From Acidobacteriota bacterium (GTDB taxonomy: Bacteria; Acidobacteriota; Terriglobia; Acidiferrales; UBA7541): a stretch of 64,000 nucleotides of DNA. Location: assembly GCA_021832085.1 (NCBI GenBank), contig JAKBLM010000004.1, positions 88,540-152,539 on the forward strand, read 5' to 3'. The first letter of the stretch is position 1; each line of letters starts with the position of its first letter. Under the pieces are notes generated by a model. The model saw only the letters and a list, made by a program, of their open reading frames with translations. It searched no databases and was not told the DNA's origin. Below are positions 36,473 through 45,360 of this stretch, in pieces. The position numbers and the translations under genes were made by a program.

Positions 36473-37870
36473 ATGGCAAATAGTGGCATGAACGCTTCTA
36501 CATTATTCGATCCCGCCACCAGCGGACCGGAAACGGGTCGGCCGACAGTCAGGCTTAGAAAGGCCATGCAGTCCGCTACACGAAGATGGTCTGGGAAAGC
36601 CATCTATGCTCTTTTGGATCAAGGGCTGATTTCCGGGGCCGGGTTTGTGATGACAATACTGCTAGCCCGCACCTTGCTGCCCCGGGATTACGGAACGTTT
36701 GCGATAGCGTATCAGGTGTTCCTGTTCCTCACCATTTTGTATGGTGCTTTTATCCTTGAGCCTTTGGTTGTTTTCGGATCCTCCAATTACCGCGACAGGC
36801 TGAGGAGATATGTCGGCGCACTTTTGCGGATCCATTCGCTCGTCGGAATGGCGGTGGTGTGCCTGGTTGGAGCCGCCGCGTGGATATTCTTTCAATTCGC
36901 TCGAGGTCAAAGTCTTGCCTATGCGTTGCTTGCGGTGTCCGTTGCCGCGCCCTGCGTTCTCCTTTTCTGGCTGGCGCGCCGCGCCTTCTACGTGGAGATT
37001 CGTCCCCGAGAGGCAGTATTCGGCGCTGCCGTGTACTTCGCCGTGGTTATCGGTGGACTGCTCGTTGTTTACAGATTCGGAAGAGTTACCCCGGCGAAAG
37101 CCTTTCTGCTGATGGCCGCCGGTGGCGTGGCAACCGCCGTGACGATGTTCCTGCGCTTGCGAACGAGTCTCGTGCCTGGAGCTGGAGGTCCGGCTTTGTC
37201 CGAGGTGCTCCGAAAGCATTGGGGATATGGCCGTTGGGCAGCCGGCAGCGCGGTGACGATCTGGTTTTCCGGAGCGCTATATTACCCGCTCCTCGGAAGC
37301 CTGCGCGGCTTGGCGAAGGCGGGAGAACTGAAAGCCCTGATGAATTTCGCATCGCCTGTTTCGCAAGTGTTCGTCGCACTGTCGTTGCTTTCTCTGCCGT
37401 ATGCGGCACGGGTTCACCATCGGGACGGCCCTGCCGGCGCGCGCCGTCTGGTCTGGAAGCTCACCGCACTCTATGGAGGCGGTGCGATTCTCTACTGGGT
37501 AACCGTAGTCGCCTGGCGCGGGCAGCTTGTGCGGCTCCTTTATGCAGGACGATATGCAGATGTTGCCTACCTGATGCCCTGGGTTGCGGTGGGTTCGATT
37601 CTGCGTCTTTCGGCAACCGCCCAAGCCGTCACTCTGAGAGCGATGCAAGCGCCTGCACTGGTTTTTGTTGCCTACTCCGGGTCCTGCCTGGCGGCGCTGT
37701 TGGTTGGTGTGCCCTGCGCCTGGGCGTTCGGGCTGCGTGGTGCCGTAATCGCATTTGCTCTTTCAAACGGTGTTGCCCTGGTCGTTGCTCTGATCATGGT
37801 TCATCGCGGATTTCCTATAACGAGAATCTTTGCCCACTTCCAAAGCATGGTGTCGCGGCCAATCCCTTGA
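36473..37870 (+). CDS. Wzx-type lipid-linked oligosaccharide flippase (MOP superfamily)
   Basis: Polytopic membrane protein, 465 residues from ATG 36473, with about twelve hydrophobic segments. It has the characteristic opening of MOP flippases (GLISGAGFVMTILLARTLLP, RDYGTFAIAYQVFLFLTILY). It moves undecaprenyl-linked repeat units to the periplasmic face for polymerisation by Wzy (45361-46938). The following glycosyltransferase starts on its stop codon (TTGA overlap). A second ATG lies at 36488. Interpretation as flippase rather than exporter of another lipid rests on the cluster context. Confidence 0.84.
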   Translation: MANSGMNASTLFDPATSGPETGRPTVRLRKAMQSATRRWSGKAIYALLDQGLISGAGFVMTILLARTLLPRDYGTFAIAYQVFLFLTILYGAFILEPLVVFGSSNYRDRLRRYVGALLRIHSLVGMAVVCLVGAAAWIFFQFARGQSLAYALLAVSVAAPCVLLFWLARRAFYVEIRPREAVFGAAVYFAVVIGGLLVVYRFGRVTPAKAFLLMAAGGVATAVTMFLRLRTSLVPGAGGPALSEVLRKHWGYGRWAAGSAVTIWFSGALYYPLLGSLRGLAKAGELKALMNFASPVSQVFVALSLLSLPYAARVHHRDGPAGARRLVWKLTALYGGGAILYWVTVVAWRGQLVRLLYAGRYADVAYLMPWVAVGSILRLSATAQAVTLRAMQAPALVFVAYSGSCLAALLVGVPCAWAFGLRGAVIAFALSNGVALVVALIMVHRGFPITRIFAHFQSMVSRPIP

Positions 37871-39171
37871 AAGTTCTACTGATCGGCCACGCATGCAGTC
37901 CAAGGCGCGGCACCGAACACGCCGTCACCTGGAACTGGGCATGGCATCTGGCCCAAGAAAATCAAGTGTGGGTGCTCACCCATCCGCAGGAACGGCCCGC
38001 GATCGAAAGATATTTGGAGGAGCATTCTGCGAGGAACCTACATTTCGTTTGGGTGACAGTTCCCAAGTGGTGCGATCCCTGGGATCCTCTGAGCGGAGAC
38101 CGTTGGATACGACTGCACTACCTGCTGTGGCAGCACGCCGCTCTTCGCCAAGCAATGCGCCTGCACGAAACTATTTATTTCGACGTCGCTCATCACGTGA
38201 GTTGGGGAACCGTCAGCGAACCGCCTCTGGTTTCGCGCTTGCCGGTTCCCTTTGTCTGGGGCCCGGTAGGCGGCGGACAGGTCGCTCCGTCTGCTTTCAG
38301 AAAGTATCTAGGACCTGCGTGGATGATGGAGTCCGCGCGAACGATTCGAGTACGGCTGGCACCTTACCGGCCGGCGCTTCGACAGGCGATAGGCAGATCG
38401 GCTCTCGTCCTCGCCACGAATCGAGAAACCGCAGGCGTTTTGCAGCGAGCCGGAGCGCACGATGTGCCTTTGTTTCTCGATTCCGGACTCCACGACGATT
38501 TCCTCGCTCCGAAACCGGTGCTACGCCAATCGGCGACCGAGCCTTTACTTCTCTGGGTAGGCCAACTCGAGCCCCTCAAGTGCCTGCCACTGGCGCTCGA
38601 AGCGCTCGCGCAGATTAGAACTTACTCGTTTCACCTGCTCGTTGCCGGCAAGGGTTCCATGCGAAAAGAGTGGCAGGACTTGGTTGACCGGCTGGGGCTG
38701 CGTAGCCGGGTGACCTTCCTCGGACAGATCCCTCACTGCAAGATGCCGGGGCTCTACCGCTCTGCGGACGTCTTCGTGTTCACCAGCTTGCGTGATTCGT
38801 TTGGCTCTCAGGTGCTCGAGGCGATGGGTGCCGGATTGCCGATCGTGGCGTTGGATCATCAGGGAGTCGGTAGCTTTATGCCGGCCGACGCGGGAATTCG
38901 AGTTCCTGTATCCAGTCCAGGCGAAACGGTCCAGGCGCTCGCCGGCGCCCTCCGGCGGCTACTGGCTTCGGCAGGGCTAAGGAATCGGATGGGCCGCGTC
39001 TCGTGGGAATTTGCCAGGAACCAAACCTGGGCACAGCGAGTTGCGGTGATGCGTCAGCTCTACGAGGAGATTGTCGGCGGCCGGCACCCGCTCCAACTCC
39101 GCACCCGTGAAGAGGTGAAGACGGTGGTGCCGCCTTCCCAGGTGTCGGGTCAGCCCGCCTTGCGCCGATAG
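37867..39171 (+). CDS. Glycosyltransferase family 4
   Basis: GT-B retaining transferase of 434 residues, starting with TTG 37867 that overlaps the flippase stop. N-domain: LKVLLIGHACSPRRGTEHAV and PFVWGPVGGGQVAPSAFRKY. C-domain: LLLWVGQLEPLKCLPLALEA, VTFLGQIPHCKMPGLYRSAD and the donor-binding motif RDSFGSQVLEAMGAGLPIVA with the usual E-x7-E-like Glu. The C-terminal 25 residues look disordered. Cytosolic, adding one sugar of the repeat unit; donor and acceptor unknown. Confidence 0.86.
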   Translation: MKVLLIGHACSPRRGTEHAVTWNWAWHLAQENQVWVLTHPQERPAIERYLEEHSARNLHFVWVTVPKWCDPWDPLSGDRWIRLHYLLWQHAALRQAMRLHETIYFDVAHHVSWGTVSEPPLVSRLPVPFVWGPVGGGQVAPSAFRKYLGPAWMMESARTIRVRLAPYRPALRQAIGRSALVLATNRETAGVLQRAGAHDVPLFLDSGLHDDFLAPKPVLRQSATEPLLLWVGQLEPLKCLPLALEALAQIRTYSFHLLVAGKGSMRKEWQDLVDRLGLRSRVTFLGQIPHCKMPGLYRSADVFVFTSLRDSFGSQVLEAMGAGLPIVALDHQGVGSFMPADAGIRVPVSSPGETVQALAGALRRLLASAGLRNRMGRVSWEFARNQTWAQRVAVMRQLYEEIVGGRHPLQLRTREEVKTVVPPSQVSGQPALRR

Positions 39172-39221
39172 GCGGTTTTTGCAAATGAGGTCGCGGTTGT
39201 TGTCGAACCGGAATCAGCAAC

Positions 39222-39939
39222 GAAACGGTGCGAATCCACGTACCGTCGGGCGCGGTGGGTTTCACTTTCAATCCTTCGGGCACATCCACAATCGTGGCGG
39301 GACCCGTCATCAAGGGTTGCTCCTTCATGGCTGAATCGAGTGCCGTGGGCGGCATCCACACCTTGCGTACCAACAACTTCACGATCAAACGGGTAAACGC
39401 CAATGGCTTTACCGGCACTGGTCACTCCGCCCTGTACGTCGATGGCAGCGACGACATCGATTCATACGGTGTGGTAATGAGCAGCATCTTCACGAATTCC
39501 AACATTGGCATCGAATTGCGTCGGGCATCGGGTACGCCTTGATAGCGCACAGCCTGAACGGCAACACCTTTGGGAGTCCGCTGCGCGGATCGATTGGCAT
39601 CTACCAGAGAGGTTCGGCCGGCGACTCCACAATGGCCTGGGGCGACATCATCGACGGTTTAGATACCTTGGTCAAGATGGATCGTTGCGACAACGACATG
39701 CTGATGGGTGATCGCTTCGAGGGATTCATCACTCCAGCCATGCAGCTCGATCCCGCAAGTGGGTTCTGCAGTGGCGTGCAAATTCTCGGAGGCTCCATCA
39801 GTAATTCAATCCTCGGTGGGGGGCCGAGTATCCTGGCGGGACCGGAGTGTACAAGACCCTCATTGTCATTTCCGGCTTCGAGGGCGTCAGGACCACAATT
39901 CCCAACTCCGGCTCCGGCACCTACATCCTCGGTAACTGA
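39222..39939 (+). pseudogene. Broken right-handed beta-helix (pectate-lyase-3-like) gene
   Basis: Three consecutive frames read as one beta-helix protein: from about 39222 (RIHVPSGAVGFTFNPSG, IHTLRTNNFTIKRVN, SALYVDGSDDIDSYG) to a stop at about 39543; a second frame from about 39539 (HSLNGNTFGSPLRGSIGIYQ, CSGVQILGGSISNSILGGG); and a third from about 39820 (VYKTLIVISGFEGVRT) to TGA 39939. No start codon with a ribosome site exists and the N-terminal half is missing. At least two frameshifts, the second near a G6 run, mark it as decayed, unless they are assembly errors. An intact beta-helix gene lies at 46922. Confidence 0.72.
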
Positions 39940-40181
39940 ATACTCTTTCTATTGGTGTCAGGGCGCTAAGGATGACCTCCAGGCGTGCATCTGCAGTCCA
40001 TAACAAATTGGAACTCAACGGAAGCGTCGGCTCCAGTCATCGCTTGCTGGGCTGTGTTGGACCGGCGATCGGCTTAGGCAGCCGAGCGCGGCACGGCTCC
40101 TCATCCGAGGCAGTTTGAATTCCTGGGAGCCTCTGATCAACACACGGGCAAATCCGTCAATAACTTCACGAGGGAGAACTC

Positions 40182-42068
40182 ATGAATATAAAGGCAAACG
40201 TGGACACTCAGGGATTTGCAAAACAAACTACCCAATCGGAAGGTGTGATTGTGCCTCATGGCGGCCGGCTAACGGAGCTGCTGGCAGGCACTGAGCGGAG
40301 CAGACAACTCCTTGCAGGTTCACGGAATTGGATTTCTTGGGATTTGACCGAACGGCAGCTCTGCGATTTGGAACTCCTACTGAACGGGGGTTTTTCTCCG
40401 CTTGAGGGATTTATGGTGCGCGCGGATTATGAGTCTGTTTGTGCTTCCATGCGCCTGACGAACGGGATCCTTTGGCCCATGCCGGTAACTCTCGACGTAA
40501 CCGAGCAAATCGCACGCAAGTTACGTGCTGGCGACATGATGGCGCTCCGGGATCCGGAAGGAGTCATGCTGGCCGCGCTCCATGTGGATGATCTTTGGGA
40601 GCCCGACCGGCTGGAGGAAGCGCAAGCAGTATTCGGAACCGCGTCAAAGGATCACCCCGGAGTTGCGCGCCTGCTGGATCGAACCAATTCATGGTACGTC
40701 GGAGGGAGGCTGGAGGGCTTGCAGCTACCGGCTCACTACGACTTTCAGTCTCTGCGACAAACTCCACTGGAATTGCGCGCGCGATTTACACGGCTGGGCT
40801 GGACGCGAGTTGTCGCCTTCCAGACTCGCAATCCCATGCATCGGGCGCATTTCGAGCTGACTCTGCGAGCGGCGAGGGACACCTGCAGCAAGCTGCTGAT
40901 TCACCCGTCGGTCGGCATGACCAAGCCTGGTGATGTGGACCACTACACGCGTGTGCGCTGCTACCGGGCGCTCCTGCGGAATTATCCGAGACGCACTGCC
41001 TTGCTCTCGCTGTTGCCACTGGCGATGCGCATGGGCGGGCCGCGAGAAGCTGTTTGGCACGCGATTATTCGCAAGAACTATGGCTGCAGTCACCTGATCG
41101 TCGGTCGTGATCACGCCGGGCCGGGATTGTCCTCCAGCGGAAAACCTTTCTATGGTCCTTACGAAGCTCAGGAACTTCTCGCAAAGCACCAAGAGGAGTT
41201 GGGCGTGCTGATGGTTCCGTTTCGGATGATGGTTTACCTCGCAGATCGCGACGAATACGTCCCAGAAGACGCGATACCAGCTAGAGCGAAGCCACTGACG
41301 ATCTCCGGAACGCGCCTTCGGCAATTGCTTGCCGAAGGCGGAAGCATTCCGGACTGGTTTACTTTCCCACCCGTTGCTAAGGAGCTTCAACGGACCTACC
41401 GGCCCCGGCGGGCCCAGGGGTTCACCGTCTTTTTCACCGGTCTTTCCGGGGCAGGTAAGTCGACGCTGGCAAATGTTGTGCTGGTTCGGTTTCTGGAAAT
41501 GGGCGGTCGTCCCGCGACCTTGCTGGATGGTGACTTGGTACGGAAACATCTCTCTTCCGAGCTTGGATTTTCCAAGGAACACCGCGACCTGAACATCCGG
41601 CGGATCGGCTTTGTGGCGCGCGAAATCACCAAGAACGGTGGCATTGCTCTCTGTGCGCCGATTGCACCCTACGACAACGTTCGCAAAGAGGTGCGAGGAA
41701 TGATTGAGTCGGTGGGAGGCTTCATCCTCGTGCATGTGGCCACGCCTCTTGAGGTCTGCGAGCAGCGCGACCGCAAGGGGCTTTACGCCAAGGCACGTGC
41801 CGGAATCTTGTCGAATTTTACCGGCATCTCCGATCCCTACGAGGCGCCGGCAGACGCGGAAATTGTTGTCGATACAACGCAAATGAGTCCGGAGGACGCC
41901 GTGCAGCAGATCTTTGAATATCTGGAGAACGCGGGCTACGTGCGTCCCTCCGGGCCGGTCGGCAATCACCGGCGTTTCCCCAGGAATGGCCATATCCGGA
42001 CGCCTGGACAGGAGCCGGCCATCCTTCAGAAGGCTTCGCGCAAGCGTAGGACAACGGTACCGGTGTGA
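40182..42068 (+). CDS. Bifunctional sulfate adenylyltransferase / APS kinase (PAPS synthetase)
   Basis: Makes PAPS, the universal sulfuryl donor, from sulfate and two ATP. Residues 1-405 are the ATP sulfurylase domain with QTRNPMHRAHFELTLRAA and the GRDHAGPGLSS motif; residues about 415-590 are APS kinase with P-loop TGLSGAGKSTLANV, LLDGDLVRKHLSSELGFSK and RDRKGLYAKARAG. GAGGGAG precedes the ATG. About 35 residues of basic tail follow. In an exopolysaccharide operon, next to a PAP phosphatase and a sulfotransferase and without PAPS reductase genes, its role is sulfation rather than assimilation. Confidence 0.93.
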   Translation: MNIKANVDTQGFAKQTTQSEGVIVPHGGRLTELLAGTERSRQLLAGSRNWISWDLTERQLCDLELLLNGGFSPLEGFMVRADYESVCASMRLTNGILWPMPVTLDVTEQIARKLRAGDMMALRDPEGVMLAALHVDDLWEPDRLEEAQAVFGTASKDHPGVARLLDRTNSWYVGGRLEGLQLPAHYDFQSLRQTPLELRARFTRLGWTRVVAFQTRNPMHRAHFELTLRAARDTCSKLLIHPSVGMTKPGDVDHYTRVRCYRALLRNYPRRTALLSLLPLAMRMGGPREAVWHAIIRKNYGCSHLIVGRDHAGPGLSSSGKPFYGPYEAQELLAKHQEELGVLMVPFRMMVYLADRDEYVPEDAIPARAKPLTISGTRLRQLLAEGGSIPDWFTFPPVAKELQRTYRPRRAQGFTVFFTGLSGAGKSTLANVVLVRFLEMGGRPATLLDGDLVRKHLSSELGFSKEHRDLNIRRIGFVAREITKNGGIALCAPIAPYDNVRKEVRGMIESVGGFILVHVATPLEVCEQRDRKGLYAKARAGILSNFTGISDPYEAPADAEIVVDTTQMSPEDAVQQIFEYLENAGYVRPSGPVGNHRRFPRNGHIRTPGQEPAILQKASRKRRTTVPV

Positions 42069-42113
42069 ACGGGAATCGGCGAATTCCTCGTGTGCGGTGG
42101 GAGGCAGGCAAAA

Positions 42114-42956
42114 ATGAAACGTACACAAGAGCACGATATGAGCTACGCATGCAACGCGGCGTGGGACTTTCGACGGGGTGATCTTCGCAGGATTGAAGGT
42201 GCACTGCAAGCAGCCTCCGACCTTTGCAAGAATTTCATCTGCGACATGGTTCAGGCGGAGAGCAAGGCCGGCGGTGAACTGGTGACAGTGGTCGACCGCG
42301 CAGTCGATGAACTCCTGCGGGAAATGCTGCCACGCGACGGGGAGGGCTGGCTCTCGGAAGAGACGCCTGATGACTGGTGCCGCTTGGCCAGTCGCCGCGT
42401 CTGGGTCGTGGATCCGCTGGACGGCACCAAGGAGTTCTTGAGGGGCATCCCCGAGTGGTGCGTTTCTGTTGCGCTGGTGGAAGACGAAGAAGCCGTCGCT
42501 GGAGGAATCTGCAACCCGGCGACAGGGGAAATGTTCATTGGTTCGCGAGAAATCGGAATCCGCTACTGGCCACGGAACCACCAAAGCCTTGGTTCCTCCT
42601 TGCGAGGGAAACCGGTTGTTCTGGCGAGTCGCAGTGAAGTCGCACGCGGAGAATGGGACTGGCTGAAAGAAGCGCCTCTCGAGGTACGCACGGTCGGCTC
42701 AATCGCTTACAAGCTGGCGCTGGTTGCCGTGGGCCGGGCCGAGGCAACTTGGACGTTTGTGCCCAAGAACGAGTGGGACATCGCCGCTGGTGTCGCATTG
42801 GTCGAGGCGGGCGGAGGCACAGTAAAAGGCCTGGACGGCCAGTCAATGACCTTCAACCAGTTGGAAACCGGCCGCGACGGCCTCATAGCATTTTCGGCCG
42901 ATGGACAAAACCATCTCTCGCGAGCTCTCGGGAGTTGGCTTTCGGGCAGGAGCTGA
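42114..42956 (+). CDS. cysQ: 3'(2'),5'-bisphosphate nucleotidase, CysQ-like
   Basis: Magnesium-dependent phosphatase of the inositol monophosphatase superfamily that hydrolyses PAP, the inhibitory by-product of sulfotransferases, to AMP. 280 residues from ATG 42114 (GGGAGG nine bases upstream). Metal site: GWLSEETPDD, WVVDPLDGTKEF (Asp about 100) and the C-terminal NEWDIAAGVALVEAGGG; SKAGGELVTVVDRAVDEL is the first helix motif. Its place between PAPS synthetase and sulfotransferase strongly supports PAP recycling as the role. Confidence 0.9.
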   Translation: MKRTQEHDMSYACNAAWDFRRGDLRRIEGALQAASDLCKNFICDMVQAESKAGGELVTVVDRAVDELLREMLPRDGEGWLSEETPDDWCRLASRRVWVVDPLDGTKEFLRGIPEWCVSVALVEDEEAVAGGICNPATGEMFIGSREIGIRYWPRNHQSLGSSLRGKPVVLASRSEVARGEWDWLKEAPLEVRTVGSIAYKLALVAVGRAEATWTFVPKNEWDIAAGVALVEAGGGTVKGLDGQSMTFNQLETGRDGLIAFSADGQNHLSRALGSWLSGRS

Positions 42957-43036
42957 CCGTACTTTCCTGTTGAGGAATTACATGCCTCGGGTTCCGACGA
43001 GGAGAGTTCGCCTAAAGACCGAGGAGGATCAGTTCG

Positions 43037-44044
43037 ATGTCAACTTATAAGAGCAAACTTCTCTACATCGCCGGTTGGGATAGAAGCGGCAGCACGATTC
43101 TCGACCAAATATTAGGACAACTGGAAGGTTTTTTTACCGTCGGCGAGCTTGCGGCTATCTGGGACCGAGGCCCCGATTGCCTTTGCGGTTGTGGCAGTAT
43201 CCTCAAGAATTGTGGCATTTGGAATCGGATTTTCACTGAGGCTTTCGGCGTGGGCCCTGACCGCTTTGATTTCCATGCTGCCCGCCGTGATCGGCCTTGC
43301 TGGGCGCGATTTCGCCATCTCTGGCTTCTGGCAAACCCGCCGCTCCGGCGGCTCTTCCAGCGATCGCTCGAACCTCATTTGGAGTTGACCCAAAAACTGT
43401 ATCAGGCAGTCAGCCGCGTCACAGGCGCCCGAGTGATCGTTGACTCCTCGAAACGGCCAACCCACGCCTATCTCCTGCAGCTCTCCGGTATCGGCGTTCC
43501 TTATATCGTGCACCTGGTCCGTGACCCGCGTGGTTGCGCCTATTCTTACCAGATTCGCAAACCGCATCCCGACCCCGGAATTCGCCGGATGCCCACAATG
43601 CATCCGGCCAAGAGTTCTCTGCAATGGATCGGGTCCAATCTGGCATTTCGCGTTCTCTGGGGCGATTCCTGCGAGCGATACATGCTCGTACGGTACGAGG
43701 ATTTCATTACTCAACCCAGAGACACTGTCCGGCGGATCCTTGAATTTGTTGGAGAACCAGCGCATCCGTTGTCCTTTCTGTCGTCAAATTCGGTTTTTCT
43801 CCAACCCCTGCACGGCGTATTCGGGAATCCGAGCAGATTCCACACTGGCGAGGTTCAATTGAAGCTCGACGAGCGCTGGAAATCGCAGATGAAGGAGAGG
43901 GACAAGTTCGTGGTGACAGCTCTAACCAGTCCTTGGCTTTCGACCTATGGATACCCCCTTCACGCAAATGGGATAGCCCCTACCGGCGTTGAAGTACAGA
44001 ACGCGGGCAATCAGCAGGACCGCAGGTGCGAGCCTCTTCTGTGA
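43037..44044 (+). CDS. PAPS-dependent sulfotransferase
   Basis: Transfers the sulfuryl group from PAPS to a hydroxyl or amine, here presumably on the growing polysaccharide or its lipid-linked unit. 335 residues from ATG 43037 (GAGGAGG upstream). 5'-phosphosulfate loop: GWDRSGSTILDQIL (Arg16-Ser17-Gly18-Ser19-Thr20); 3'-phosphate motif near residue 158: VHLVRDPRGCAYSYQIR; a later KSSLQWIGSNLAF segment resembles the acceptor-side helix. No signal peptide or transmembrane helix, so it acts in the cytoplasm before export. A cysteine-rich stretch (CLCGCGSILKNC, residues about 49-60) is unusual and could bind metal. Confidence 0.88.
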   Translation: MSTYKSKLLYIAGWDRSGSTILDQILGQLEGFFTVGELAAIWDRGPDCLCGCGSILKNCGIWNRIFTEAFGVGPDRFDFHAARRDRPCWARFRHLWLLANPPLRRLFQRSLEPHLELTQKLYQAVSRVTGARVIVDSSKRPTHAYLLQLSGIGVPYIVHLVRDPRGCAYSYQIRKPHPDPGIRRMPTMHPAKSSLQWIGSNLAFRVLWGDSCERYMLVRYEDFITQPRDTVRRILEFVGEPAHPLSFLSSNSVFLQPLHGVFGNPSRFHTGEVQLKLDERWKSQMKERDKFVVTALTSPWLSTYGYPLHANGIAPTGVEVQNAGNQQDRRCEPLL

Positions 44045-44154
44045 CGTGTCACGCCTGCACATAACGTAGCGCTCCGTGCGAGAAAACCGGTGTTGAATCC
44101 ACGCATTAGGAAACATTTCCACCATAAAGCTTTTCGGCTTGGCGGCAACCGGGT

Positions 44155-45330
44155 ATGAGTTCTCGCTCCTTTCGCATTCCTTGCAAACCGGGCCACGAGC
44201 GTGCCGATTCGCCCGCCATGTCGCGCCTCGCTCTCGACGGGCCAAAAGGAATTCGAACGCGCGTCGCCCGCGCTCTTTCCGTGGGAGCATCCGACGTGGC
44301 CGTGGATCGTTACGAGTACAGCCCATCCCGGTGGATGTTGCGGTGCACCGGCCAAGTACACGGGAAAAGGTATTTCGCAAAGATATTTCTAGCCGATCCC
44401 TACCCCGTTCCGGAGCGTTTCAATGCCCCATGGGAAAAACCTGGGTCTGTGAGCGAAAGAGACAGAACGATTGACGAACAGATTGCCGTGGAGTGGGAAA
44501 TGACCCTGCGGATGCGCGACCTTCCGGGAAAAGCCTGCGTTCCCGCTCCACTGGGATGTTCGCTATCGGCACGAACGATCGTTTGGGAGGAAGCACCCGG
44601 CATGGTGCTGCAGAAGACAGCGAAATGGGTTTGGTGGGCCAGTTCTATGTCGCAAGCCGGAGGCGACGCGTTGCAACAAGCCGGCAAGTGGTTGAGAAAT
44701 ACCCACGACGCCTCGGTTCAGGCGGCGCGGACCATTGAGTTGTCCCCTGTGGTTGAAAGTCTCGAAAAGGAAAGCCTTCGGGAAAGCCATGCTCGACGCA
44801 AATATCTTGAAATAGCGGTCAAGGTTTTGAAAAGAACCATTAATGATGCCGGGTCGTCAGTCTTTACTGTACCGGTCGCGTTCACGCATGGCGATTTCTG
44901 TTTGTCAAACCTCATCTGGAATCAGGGTGTTAACCGACTCAGCGTGGTCGATTTTGAGTTATCGGGTGTGCGCCCCATTTGGCACGACCTTTTTACCCTG
45001 ATCGCTCACCTGCGAGCCCAGCTCCTCAACCCCGTAATTCCTAAGGGCGTGATTCAATCGTGGGAAAGATCCTTTTGGGCCGGCTACGGGACCGTTTCGC
45101 CTGAAACAGAGATCCTCGTGAACGGCTTCGCGCTCTCATATCTCTTTCAGCATGATCTGCCCCGCCTCTTGACCCGACGGAAACGATTGGGAAGGATTGC
45201 GGGCGTCAACGCGTTTCTTTACCGGGTTTTCTTCGAACCCTATGTGATTTCCAGACGTCTCGACCCGATCCAGCAGTCGGCCACACTAAATGGCCGCGAT
45301 GGCTCGGTTACCCATCGGTCTTTAGTCTGA
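44155..45330 (+). CDS. APH-fold kinase of the exopolysaccharide cluster
   Basis: Protein-kinase-like fold of 391 residues. Catalytic loop AFTHGDFCLSNLIWN (HGD-x4-N Brenner motif) and metal motif VVDFELSGVRP are intact, and an N-lobe Lys lies in HGKRYFAKIFL. Relatives phosphorylate sugars, lipid A-core or aminoglycosides; within this cluster a sugar or repeat-unit kinase is most likely. ATG 44155 lacks a strong ribosome site; a second ATG at 44218 is possible. Antibiotic-resistance function is not suggested by the context. Confidence 0.72.
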   Translation: MSSRSFRIPCKPGHERADSPAMSRLALDGPKGIRTRVARALSVGASDVAVDRYEYSPSRWMLRCTGQVHGKRYFAKIFLADPYPVPERFNAPWEKPGSVSERDRTIDEQIAVEWEMTLRMRDLPGKACVPAPLGCSLSARTIVWEEAPGMVLQKTAKWVWWASSMSQAGGDALQQAGKWLRNTHDASVQAARTIELSPVVESLEKESLRESHARRKYLEIAVKVLKRTINDAGSSVFTVPVAFTHGDFCLSNLIWNQGVNRLSVVDFELSGVRPIWHDLFTLIAHLRAQLLNPVIPKGVIQSWERSFWAGYGTVSPETEILVNGFALSYLFQHDLPRLLTRRKRLGRIAGVNAFLYRVFFEPYVISRRLDPIQQSATLNGRDGSVTHRSLV

Positions 45331-45360
45331 ATGGAATCCATCATGAAATGAAGTGAAGCA

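Noticed and set aside
40725..42584. Minus-strand frame of 619 codons opposite PAPS synthetase and CysQ
   Set aside because: Spans two unrelated plus-strand genes and has no family resemblance.
44155..45330. Antibiotic-resistance aminoglycoside phosphotransferase
   Set aside because: The APH fold is present, but the gene lies within a glycan operon and sequence outside the catalytic motifs does not suggest drug modification.
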